NCBI GenBank assembly: GCA_037127315.1
Contig: JBBBDQ010000330.1
Span: forward strand, 7,255,001 to 7,319,000
Direction of reading: 5' to 3'
Length of the DNA: 64,000 bases
Origin: Ascarosepion bandense
Taxonomy: Eukaryota; Mollusca; Cephalopoda; Sepiida; Sepiidae
The stretch's first letter is position 1. Each line of letters starts with the position of its first letter. The notes beneath the pieces were generated by a model that made no database searches, was not told the origin of the DNA, and saw only the letters and a list, made by a program, of their open reading frames with translations. Shown here piece by piece: positions 29,721-39,685 of the stretch. The position numbers and the translations under genes are program-made.

Positions 29721-30647
29721 TAAAAGCCTTTTGATAAAGGCAATACTGATGTTATTTAGAGCTTTCACAAAAGGCTTGATTTAAACCTGCTTAATTTCAT
29801 GTCAAACAAGCCTTTCTTACTTAGAAATATTGATGCATCTTCCTATCAGACTTCTTCCAATTTTCTCTTGTGCCATATTCGGGTAGAGTTTGTAAATATA
29901 GCAATTTTATTTACTTGCAAAATAAATCTTAAGAAATAACATGCTCACAAGAAGGGCCATAGCTGATGCTAAAAAAACACCGGGTACAGAGAAAACTTCC
30001 CGGATTTATTAGCTGACAATGTGATGATGTCATCAGTGTCATCCGTTTCCAGAAACTATGATTTTTGCAGATTTTTTTCGGCTATTCCAATGGAAATTAG
30101 GCACAGAATGTGAACGAAAGCAGGAAATCGGGTTCAGACTTTCTGAGTATGACCAGTCTTTTCTCTCAAAATTAATAAACAAACAGATTTTTACTGTGTT
30201 CATTCGGAGGTTTTCTTCATTTTTCTTTCTTTCTTTGTGAATTGTTTAGTTTGATTTCTGACAAAGATATTTTTCCTTGCCCGGATTTTCACTATGATTG
30301 CACGGATCGGCCTGGACCCATGCCCGGTAGTCAGATACAGCCATGCTCGCAAGTTGGGTAAACTCAAAAGACAGAGGGACATGCTTCAAATGCACATTTT
30401 ATTAAATGATTTCTACTCATCATCCTCTGGAAGTTGACATTTAAATATAACAAGGTTATGTGGCATAAAGCCTTGTTTAAAGTAAGAGTCCATGTGTACA
30501 TGTTGAAAGGGTGCAAGCATTATCCAGTTCTTTCAACATGCCAGAGGTTTTAAGAGATAACTTTGATCATACACCATTTACAGGAGTGGGAGTTTACAAT
30601 TTGGAAGAACTGATCTCCTGGAACTATCTAAATCTATCTAAATCTAA
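29721..30647. other. Unassigned; CpG-containing stretch at 29990-30380
   Basis: Most of it is AT-rich. 30280-30380 has several CpGs and a short plus-strand frame (GLDPCPVVRYSHARKLGKLK), but no splice-site or family support. Confidence 0.35.
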
Positions 30648-30953
30648 TCTAAACTTATTTATAAATGGAACTTTGTGGGTGTGTATATGTGCTACCTATA
30701 GACTCCGAAACAGCTGAACCGATTTTCTTGAAAATTTACACAGTTGTACTATAAGTGTCTGCGAGTGTTCTTAGCTGGTTTTGTGTTGAGGTACCACCGA
30801 TAAATATTGAAAATTGATAATCGAAAAAATTGGGTTATAGAAGGAGTGGTCTGATTTTAATCAAATTTGATACACTCATAGACAAAGACATAAGAAACGA
30901 TATTCAGAAATTTCAAGGTTGCCATTCTTACAATAGTGTAGAAAATCAATAAG

Positions 30954-30984
<31 letters not shown>

Positions 30985-31140
30985 ACAGGCAAGATGTTTG
31001 TGTGTGTGTGTCTGTTTATCTGTCTGTATGTCTTTTATACAAATCCACAATTTTTATTCAATTCTCAAACTTCACACAAATATTCTTTAGGCCGAGTCTG
31101 AGCTCCAGGACCATGGATTAGTTTTAAAGCTTTCATTACA
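30648..31140 (+). mobile_element. Helitron-like element, copy 3, 3' truncated
   Basis: The 5' end TCTAAACTTATTTATAAATG and the internal (TA)n and (TG)n are as in the other copies. It stops at 'aaagctttcattaca', so the GC-rich palindrome and CTAG end are missing. Short repeats of CTAAAT precede the 5' end. Confidence 0.7.
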
Positions 31141-31239
31141 GGTCGTTCTATCATGGCCAGACTTCATAGTAATTTAAGAGGGTTTTCCACACACACATTA
31201 TATAACAGGCTCTGATACAGTTGGTGATGCCCATTCAAA

Positions 31240-31470
31240 AAGACATGAACTCTAAATTGCATATTTATGCTAGCTGAGGGAAGCATGCCACTCAAGGTAG
31301 AAAGTTAGTTGAATGTAAGAAGAGGAAATAGGAAATGAAGGTTATGAGTACATAGTGGATAAATAACTACTGACTCTAGACTTGAAGTGGTTAAAATAGT
31401 TGTGTTCTGGGAGGCATCTATGAGGTAGTCAATTCCATATGAAATTGGTTCTTGGAAAGAAGCTTTCAGA
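31240..31470 (-). mobile_element. LINE C-terminal fragment (second subfamily)
   Basis: Decayed. Shares 'ctcaaggtagaaagttag' and 'gaagaagctttcagaatgg'-like strings with 15780-16170 and 35530-35850. Confidence 0.45.
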
Positions 31471-31859
31471 ATGGAATGTTTTTGGTGGTTCAGCTAGAGG
31501 AAACTCCTTATTTGTGAGGATACTACTTCTCATATTCTTGCTCTGCATACCACCATGCTTCCCAGTCAGCAACCTTTTTTTTTTTTTTTTTTTTTTAGGA
31601 GTCTTCACCATTGTATTTTTACCTCTCTTAATCGGCTAGAGGCTAGTTCTTTCAAGAGAAAGGTCTTTGAAAAACAACTATCTTCCATTCTCACTATATG
31701 ACTTGTCATCATCTTTTTCTTTTTTGAATCCAAGCATCATAACTTGAGAATAAGGCTGAGGTGACACCATGTCCTCTGTAATATCTGTTAATTGTGGAAT
31801 TATAGCAAGAACTACTGTAATCAGCTATAAAATCTTTCAAAGGGTTCTCAATTATCAAG

Positions 31860-32330
31860 TTCTTCCTAACAGGCAGATCACTGCAGGTTGTTAACAGCTC
31901 AGTGAAAACCTATAAGATCAATGCCAAAATCCCTCAGGGTTATTTCTTTGGTCCTGCTTTCTTTCTACTGCATATTAATGATCAGCCTAAGAGTTGACAC
32001 TATCATTAAGTATCTTTGCAGATACAGCATTTTATAGGTGACCTCAAAAACTTTGGATGACCAGAACCTAACAGCTCTTCTCTCTCGTCTGACCTTGCCC
32101 AGGTGGTTAAAAGGGATGGACATGCTTGTAAGATTCAAAACCAAATTAGTAATATTCCACCATCTTCAAGCAGATCTTGAATTTTCACGATAGATGGCTC
32201 TTACCAGACCTCAAGTGAACTCATATTTGATCTATGGCTAAAGATGCTCTAGCAAGCATCTAACTCTCCTTGCTAGATCAGCACAAAAGTAGTTCTACTG
32301 CTATACAGAGTACAATGGGTAAATTCTCAC
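31860..32330 (+). mobile_element. LINE reverse-transcriptase palm fragment
   Basis: The plus frame NAKIPQGYFFGPAFFLLHIN D matches the RT signature '(V)PQGSVLSPTLFLLFIND', followed after a stop by a degenerate version of the FADD region. Not functional. Confidence 0.6.
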
Positions 32331-33060
32331 CATTTTATATTTTTAATTTCACCCATAAACACTGTTTTTGATTTTGTCAACTGCACAGTATAGTAGGGTC
32401 AGTTGAAAATCATTCGTAAGAAAAAGAGCACCATGACAATTCACTGTCAAAAATTTGGCAACAGCATCATTACTGCTTGGTATTAAATACAATACAAACA
32501 TTTCAGATCTAAAGACAGTACAGAGGATTCAGAAAGAGTTTGAGGGTGTCTAATGGTGATTAGAAATCTATAGCAGCTTTGAAAACTCACTCTGATCCTT
32601 CTGATCAGAAAAGAACTTCCTAATTTGTTGGTGAGGGCCTCAAACTCAACACAGGACTATATCAAGTGCCTTGAAGAGTTAATGCTGCCCTGAGTCAAAA
32701 GAATGGCTGCTGGAAGACCATATTTCTGGCAGCCTAGACTCTGCACCATACTATACAAGCAGGAAAAGCCAATCATGGATATCAGACAATTTCTGCGATC
32801 ACATCACCCTTTACATCGTGCCACTTAACTCCCTAGACTGCAACCCCTTGATTATTATGTATGGGGCACAGTTGAGCAAGAAACCAACAAAATTCCTTGT
32901 AATACCAAAGATGAATCCAAACCAAGGATTATGGTAGCATTCACCAGCTTAAACAAGGAGACCACCCAGAAGAGTTCTAGGTAATTTTGAAGTTGTTTGG
33001 AGGCCATGGTTTAAGCCAATAGCAATTTTATTGAATAAATGTACTCATTAGTATTTCAAG
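32331..33060 (+). mobile_element. Tc1/mariner-superfamily transposase relic
   Basis: With frameshifts and stops, 32690-33020 retains pieces of the DDE C-terminal half: 'MAAGRPYFWQ', 'YKQEKPIMDIRQFL', 'NPLDYYVWG'-like bases at 32845-32870, and 'PCNTKDE'-like bases. 32340-32560 ('caactgcacagtatagtagg') is the inverse of 43136-43400, the N-terminal part of the same family. Dead copy. Confidence 0.65.
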
Positions 33061-33390
33061 ATTTTATTTAATTTTAGTAAATATACCTGTTAAAATAAAT
33101 GTCAGTATTATTTTCATTTTTGCATAATCTAGATGATAATTTAACCATTGAACCCTGTATCTGTTGACTGAATCCACTGCAGAGAGAGGAGGTACCTCTC
33201 AAATGAGGTTATCTACCAAGTAAATTCTTGCAGACTCAAATGTAGTTGACCAATATTTCTTATCACCAAACCAAGTAAATGCTTATAGACTTTAAAAAGA
33301 AAACTGATTGTGATATTAAACAATTCAATGACAGTTGATAAATTGTAAAGTCAACCAATCTTTTATGTAGACTAGTTTTTGTATACTTCT
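33061..33390. other. No feature seen
   Basis: AT-rich non-coding sequence with a short direct repeat 'accaagtaaat' at about 33215 and 33270. Confidence 0.5.
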
Positions 33391-33695
33391 AGATTAGTAA
33401 CTAGATGCCATTTTACTTTTGAATTAGGTAGATATAAGCATAAATTCTATTCTAATAGTTTCTTCTGTTGCACTTCTTGCCTTTGGAACTGCCTTCCAGT
33501 TACTTGCTTCCATGACACCTACAATCTTCAAATATTTAAAGGCAACATCAGTTAATCTTTTGTTTGTCTTCTGGAATCCTTTTCTTTTATTGTCCTTTCT
33601 CTTTCCTAAAGTCTTCTCATTCTCTTTCACCCCCAGTAGCCCTTTGCTTCTTAGTGATATTATCCCCTTGCTTGGGAGTGAAATGATTAAAAAAA
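33391..33695 (+). mobile_element. LINE 3' end
   Basis: Contains 'attctaatagtttcttctgt', 'tggaactgccttccagttac' and the tail 'ccccttgcttgggagtgaaa'. 5' truncated. Confidence 0.65.
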
Positions 33696-34009
33696 TTAAA
33701 ATACATTTACTTAGACGAAGCATTCTTACTTTGATGACTGCAGACAGTAGTCTCTGGTAAATTGGTAAGGCAGCTGTCATATTAAGACAGATTTTCTTGA
33801 GTAAGACTTTCAAGCACAAATATCTTTGGCTTATTCCTAATCTTTGCGGCTTATATGTCAAATCTCTTCAAGATATAAACAATGATGAGTTTCCACAACT
33901 TATCTCATGTTGCTCTTAGATGGAGCCTTAGCAAAGGGGGAAAAAAACTATGTTCTGCAATCTATTCATACAAGCTTTTCATCATAAAATAGCTCACTGC
34001 TTTCCTCTA

Positions 34010-34340
34010 TATCACTTGCCAGCAATATGCCCTGTGAGGATTTAGTTTTCAAGCCCTCCTTCCACATCATACATCCAAGAAATTTCATTTTTTTGTTTTT
34101 TTTTTTAATGTTGACTATAAGTGTTATTTCTGTTGCTATATTTTTAGATCTTTCTTCCTTACTCACACTGTCCATGGAATTCTCAGTATCCTTCTGCAGA
34201 ACCACATTTTTGCTACCTCTAAGTTTTTTCTGATCAACAAGGAGTCATAAGAGGATAGATATCACATAGCAATGCAGAACTTTTTTTTGCCTAATGAAAC
34301 TTTTTCAGTTCACATCTTGCTTAGCATTTGAGATGCATCT
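34010..34340 (-). mobile_element. RTE-like fragment
   Basis: The minus frame has MKFLGCMMWKEGLKTKS, the counterpart of RFLRHVMRKEGLEYLI, and VLQKDTENSMDSVSKEERSK. It lacks the insertion found in the copy at 27425-28125. Confidence 0.7.
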
Positions 34341-34364
34341 TTCACTAGTACAATTTATGGTGAG

Positions 34365-34620
34365 TTTCTAAGCACATCTTAGATGTGGCGCAAAACCAAA
34401 AGTATGGGACACCCAGTGAGGATCAAACTCACTACTCAATTGTAATGATTTGAGCCAAACAAGCCTGCTAACCATTACACCACCTTGAGGTTCCAATATA
34501 TAAATCATCTGCATACAAGCCTGTTTTGCTGTATCACAGCTCATCAGTGCAGCTAGATTCAATGCCCGCCTCAAACCAGGCCCAAAACCCAACTGATTTA
34601 TCAGTAGCCAGAGATTCACC
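34365..34620 (-). mobile_element. tRNA-derived SINE pair; the inner one carries a hammerhead
   Basis: The minus strand has a tRNA-like head GGTGGTGTAATGGTTAGCAG with B box GTTTGATCCTCAC (34495-34400). Upstream of it (34620-34500) is the 3' part of the SINE family seen whole at 54119-54292, including 'gctgtgatacagcaaaacag'. The second SINE therefore follows the first. Confidence 0.65.
34509..34552 (-). pseudogene. Hammerhead ribozyme with only G12 changed
   Basis: Minus strand: helix I CTGCA (34552-34548) with TGCAG (34513-34509), five perfect pairs; core CTGATGA (34547-34541); helix II GCTGT/ACAGC with loop GAT; AAAA at 34527-34524 in place of GAAA; helix III ACA/UGU around loop GGCT; U16.1 at 34515; H17 = A at 34514. 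Everything fits a type I hammerhead except G12 to A, which should stop cleavage. Confidence 0.75.
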
Positions 34621-34839
34621 CACCATCAGCGGACATTCAACTAGTCCAATTCATGTTTGAATCTTGTTGCCCCATCTCCCATCCTCTGCTAAAACATTTC
34701 CCAACTCTACTTATTACTAATACTTTCTGAGAGCCGTGTTACAAAGCCACCCTAAGAAAATGCAAATGTATTTGTAAAAATCACAATGCTTTATCTAATT
34801 TTTTTAATTTTACAATGCTGACCACCCTCAATATTCTCT

Positions 34840-35515
34840 GGGTAGATGATTACAGGGTCACCTGGAGAACAACAGACTGTGCCTCACTCTCATTTGACCT
34901 AAAGTGGAATGACTCCAAATCTATAGCTTCATTTACTGCTTGGACAGTCCAGAAAGTTTTTTCTCATCGGAGTCCATTCTGCACATTTATAAATCTGCCA
35001 TTCAGCTGTGCATTGAATATTGTTGCCTCAATTGGTCAGATGCTCCTGCTATTCACCCCGAAGTTCTCAAAAATATCCAAGGAAGGATCTAATGTAATTT
35101 GTCCTGACTTGGCATCTCGACTTCAGTTACTTTCTTACCAATGTCATGTGACTCCCTTCTGTCTTTTATACAAACATTTCCATAGCATCTACTCTGACAA
35201 GCTTCTTTCCCTGGTGCACCAACCACATGTATTTATGTGTGCTACTAGACTGACATCTAGGTCTCACCTTTTTATCTCTTCTACTCAAACAGTTTCTTTT
35301 CTCACACTTCCTGTTTGTGGAACTTCTTTCCATTTGCTTGCTTCCCTGATAGCTACAATCTTCAAAAGTTTAAATGCAATGTCAATTACCATTTATCTCT
35401 TTGACTTCCATCTATCTAATCCTTTCTTCAACCTATCCTGTAATCTTTTTTTTTCCTCACTGTAACCCCCTGTGCACTAATGGCAGTTCTGCCTTGCTTG
35501 GGGTGAAATGATTAA
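34840..35515 (+). mobile_element. LINE C-terminal region with 3' end
   Basis: A 216-codon plus frame (34815-35465) is a frame-shifted remnant. Pieces SLSFDLKWND, PDLASRLQLLSYQCHVTPFC and LLYKHFHSIYSDKLLSLV align with the reference copy at 19992-20612. It ends 'gccttgcttggggtgaaatg' plus poly(A). No start or full domain. Confidence 0.75.
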
Positions 35516-35529
35516 AAAGAAAAAAAATA

Positions 35530-36440
35530 GCTGTGTGGGAAAGATAATGGTTAACCCTAGAGTTGAACAGGTTAAGATTGTATTGATCAGGGGAGACATT
35601 CTTTTGGGAGTTGGTTTCACAAAGTAGTTGTTCATGGGAAGAAGCTGCTGAAGTAGAACTTACATTTCACCAATGAAATATGATGGTGGTTTGCTACAAT
35701 ATGTGTGACATGGCAGATCATAGCTGTAAAGATTAAAAAGGTGGAACTAAATAATGTAGTTTGTCCTGAACATTTTTCATGTAAATAGCAATAGAGCAGC
35801 AAAAGGTATACAATGTTTCATCCGTCAAAAAAGAGGCTGCAGGGTGAAAAAAAATATTTATCACCCACAAGGCTATTTAAATACTTTTAGACTAAGACTG
35901 AAAAGTGGTCAGCTCCTGCCCATATATAACAGCAGTACCCCCCATTTTCAACCCTGGCTCTTATAAAAGATAGAGGATAGCAAACGGAGTTAGGTACTTA
36001 TGGAATTGACCATTTTTCCAGCATCTTTAGTGGCAGATCATATGTTTGAGTTCCAATTGAAATCTAGGTTGAGTTTAGGTTCCAACAGGCACTTAATGCA
36101 GGGGTATATTCCTAAGAGATCAACCATTCATCACAATAGAGGAAAATTCAGAATCTGCTTGATAGATTAAACTCTCCAGATTGTAAATATAAAAAAGTAT
36201 TAAATCTAATCCAAATAGGGCGTCCAGTATGCTATGTCAATTCATTGTAAATTGAAATTCATAATCTGGACTGCATGGGAGTTGGGCACTTAACAGAGCA
36301 GTACAGGGAACTGACTATTTTTCCAGCATCTTTAGTGATGGATTGTATATATGAGTTCCACTTGAGGTTTGACAGAGTTTAAAATCCCAATAGACACTAA
36401 AGATTTCTAGCTGAGGGTAAAGAGTAAAATTCATTAGTTA
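35530..36440 (-). mobile_element. LINE fragment (second subfamily)
   Basis: 35530-35850 is a close relative of 15780-16170. 35880-36440 appears to be the upstream RT part and is partly duplicated ('ttttccagcatctttagtgg' at 36015 and 36330). Decayed. Confidence 0.55.
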
Positions 36441-36689
36441 GAACAGAAGAGTAAAATCAAGATTTATGTTTCTATTCCTATATTATTAATATAAATCAGT
36501 AGAGATACATGAAAGAGGAATTTTCAGAGCTTAAGGCAAAGACATAAATAAAATTAAAACCAGAAATAATCATCCTTTCATGAAAATGGCAGATGTAATC
36601 CCCAAATCCTGGAAGGATTAGCTTAGAGTTTATGATAATAACAGAAACTGTAGAAGTTCTATACTACTCCCAATGGATGCAGGAAAAAA

Positions 36690-37140
36690 AAAAAAAAAAG
36701 ATTTCATTAGAAACAAAGAAAAGAATGCTGCAGTGCTATGGGATATGCATCCTCTTATATGACAATGAATGCTGGACAATATCCCCACAACTGAAGAAAA
36801 AACTAGAGGCATCAGAAATGTTGATCTACAGATTCCATGATCAGAGCAAATAAGCAACAAGGAAGCCTTTAAAAAAAATATCAGAAAGAATATGTCTCTT
36901 CAGAATCAAGGAAAGACAACTAAGACACAATGAGAAAGAAAGAATTCAAAAACTTAACCCTTTGTGGGGCATAGTGAGGGCAAGAGAGATAGGGGAAGGT
37001 AGTGAGCTATTTACCCAATGAGCTCGTGATAATGGATGGTGAAACGGGGAGCCTTAGCAAAGGGACGATAATTTCAAAGTGCCAGACGAGATAAAAATGT
37101 GAGAAGAATCCTTATTGTCATTGTTCTCAAGGGATGTGAC
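36690..37140 (+). mobile_element. RTE-like fragment
   Basis: The plus frame ETKKRMLQCYGICILLYDNE CWTISPQ matches the RTE region 'CYVVSVLLYGSECWTIS'. It ends near 'caagggatgtgac', the RTE 3' signature. Confidence 0.7.
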
Positions 37141-37350
37141 TTTTTTTTTTTTTTAAATCATCTCACCCCAAACAAGGCATTCTACTGCCACTGTTGTGCA
37201 GGGGGTTACATAGGGGAAGTGATGAGAAAGAGTGGTTAGTTATAGGAAATGTCAGGTGGAGGGTAGTCGACAGATTAGAATACTGAGGATGGGGGTAGAG
37301 TAAATAAAAAAAGAGCTTGAGAGAATGGGTGCGAGTTAGTGAGATAGGAA
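37141..37350 (-). mobile_element. LINE 3' tail fragment
   Basis: A T run followed by 'aaatcatctcaccccaaaca' and 'ggcattctactgccactgtt', the minus-strand tail of the jockey/CR1-like family, inserted at the 3' end of the RTE copy. Confidence 0.75.
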
Positions 37351-38275
37351 ATAAAAGTTCTAAAGTTTGTGTTGATAGTTTATAAGTAGATTAAAAATTT
37401 ATATATATCTTAGTAATACAAAAAAAAAATAAAATAAAAAAAATAAAAAAATAAAAGCTCACACTTTGAAATAATGTCTTCTTTTATATGACATGTCCCT
37501 ACAATTTCCTGTTCTTTATATCTCTAAATTGTCTTTTTGTTATCTATTCATAAACATTTAATATATGTATAGACATGCGTTTATCTTCCAGAGCTTATCA
37601 AACAATATTCCTTGTAAAATGTTCTGCTTGACTGTTTTGAATGATTTGGTCTTAAAATCTTCCATTCTGTTATGGGTGAATTATAGTCAGAGAAGCATCC
37701 TGAAGTTATCTTTGAGTAAACTGATTGTGGAGAATCTACTTTGACCTTGTGGAAAAGATGGTGAGTCATATTTGATTTAAATCAGTTACAGATTGGGAAA
37801 TTCTTTATTGGAAATAGTTATTGCCTTTTGCTTTACTTTTCAAACCATTGATTACAGTCTTGCTATCTTAACTAAACAAAAAGCTGAATTAAAAATAAAT
37901 GTTTGTACACACACATACACAGGTGTGTGTGTGTATCAACTGTAGGAATTAGGTCATCATGAATATCTTGTAGATCAATTTAATAAACAGTTTCATTCTT
38001 ACGAGTACTTCCACTGTTCATCAAATGACCTTCATATAATATTGAGCTGTTCTAAGTACAATATCTTAAGCAATTAGTTACTACTTCACAAAATATAAGA
38101 AGCTTTTATAATGGTAACACATCACTCATTTTCACGTGATAGGAAAAAAAAATCTTTCAATGCTGAAAATTTGAAATTCTTAAAAAAATAATTAAAAATT
38201 TAAAAAATTAAAAATACATGAATAAATGAAGTGAACAGTTTCTATTAACTGTGTATCCCACAAATCTTTCTAGTA
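37351..38275. other. Unassigned; outer inverted flank of the mariner pair
   Basis: No gene. From about 38150 to 38275 it is the inverse of 42608-42725 ('aatctttcaatgctgaaaat', 'acatgaataaatgaagtgaa'). The mariner end motif TAACACATCACTCA occurs here at 38115-38128 as well as at the true end (38274). Confidence 0.55.
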
Positions 38276-39473
38276 ACACATCACTCAATAAGTCCCGCCC
38301 TGACATATAGATGGTGCCACTAATAAATAATCCATATAATTTTTATAAAGTACTAACCTTCAAATGGCACGTGACAAAATTGGGGCCTAATCAGATTATT
38401 AGTTTACAAATTACAGTTATTTAAGTGAAGCTACTGTTGCAAATTTTCAAAACAATGGAAAATCTTCATGTCTTGATAAATCATGGCTTTGTGATGAAAA
38501 AAAAAAAAAAAAATACTATTCAAGCAAAGCAATGGCTTGAAAAGTGTTATTCAGACTGCTCCATAGAAAACAATGGTTAAAAGGTGGTATACTGACTTTA
38601 CAGTGACACTCAGTTTGCCCTAAATCGGCAGTTGTCATGGAAAACAGCAAAACTTGTTTTGTCCAATCATAAAATGATTTTGCAGGAGATAGCAAAGGAG
38701 TTGAACATATCAGAAAACATCATTTTGCATGATTTGTCAATGAGAAAGCTGTGTTCAAAGTGGGTACCGTGTTTGCTCACAGTCAATCAAAAACAATGTG
38801 TCAGCAATTCAGAGCATTGTTTGCAACTGATTCAAAACACAGGGAGTTGTGTCAATATGTAACAATGGATGAAAGATCAACCACTTCAATCCAGAGTCAA
38901 ATTGGCAATCAGCTGAGTGGACAGCAGCAGGTGAAAGCTGTCCAAAGTGACCAAAGACAACCATCAGCAGGCAAGGTTTTAGCCTCCATATTTTGGGATG
39001 TACAAGGTATTTTGTTCATCGATTACCTTGAGAAAGAAAGAACTATCAATAGTGAATATTATATAGCATTATTAATGTGTTTGAAAGAAATTGCAAAAAT
39101 GACCACAAATGAAAAAGAAAAACATCAAGACAATGCACCATGTCACAATTTGATTGCAACGATGACAAAACTACATTAATGCTTCTGCATTCAACCTATT
39201 TTCCAGATCTGGCTCTCAGCAACTATTGGTTGTTTGCAGACCTTAAAAGAATGCTCCAAAGAAAGAGATTTGGCTCCAATGTAGAAGTGATATTGGAAAC
39301 TGAGGCGTATTTTGAAGTCAATGAAAAATCGTTCTACAAAAAAGGCATCAAATTGTTAGAGAAGCATTAAAATCAGTCTCCTAGGGTGATACACTATGTG
39401 GATGAATAAAGTCGAATTTTGCCTAAAAGTTAGTGTTTTATTAGTTAGGCCCAAGATTTATTGAATGATGTGT
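38276..39473 (+). mobile_element. mariner element, copy 1 (inactive transposase)
   Basis: A 1,198-base element between TA dinucleotides (38274-38275 and 39474-39475). The ends are ACACATCACTCAATAAGTCC and, inverted, ACACATCATTCAATAAATCT. The frames from 38632, 38751 and 39140 make up a mariner (DD34D) transposase split by frameshifts: SAGKVLASIFWDVQGILFID, HQDNAPCH, then YFPDLALSNYWLFADLKRML and SFYKKGIKLLEKH. First D at 38868-38870 (in MDE), second at 39129-39131. The third position (SDY in the family) is Asn at 39221-39223. About four residues are missing between the second and third positions. Not functional. Confidence 0.85.
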
Positions 39474-39685
39474 TAAAAATGATTTCTATATGAATTGGCA
39501 TTTCTGCTTATGTTATCTGTGCATTAGGTCTCACAAGTTTTACTGTTGAACTAGTTTGATGCAACTGACATTTCTATTCTAATAGTTTCTTTTCTCACCT
39601 GTAGAACTTCCAATTTCTTGCCACCAACAATCTTCAACATTTTCTGTCTTCCTGGATCCTGTTCCTTTATTGACCGATTTGTCTT
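39474..39685 (+). mobile_element. LINE scrap between the mariner copies
   Basis: 39560-39685 has 'atttctattctaatagtttc', 'aacttccaatttcttgcc' and 'caatcttcaacattttctgt', from the LINE C-terminus, truncated at both ends. 39476-39560 is unassigned. Confidence 0.5.

Noticed and set aside
30200..30400. CpG-rich short frames on both strands
   Set aside because: Above-average CpG but no family match, no splice sites in phase and no second copy. Left unassigned.
37975..38035. TTGATGAAC...GAATGAAAC on the minus strand, hammerhead-like
   Set aside because: No pairing for helix II between the two core halves.
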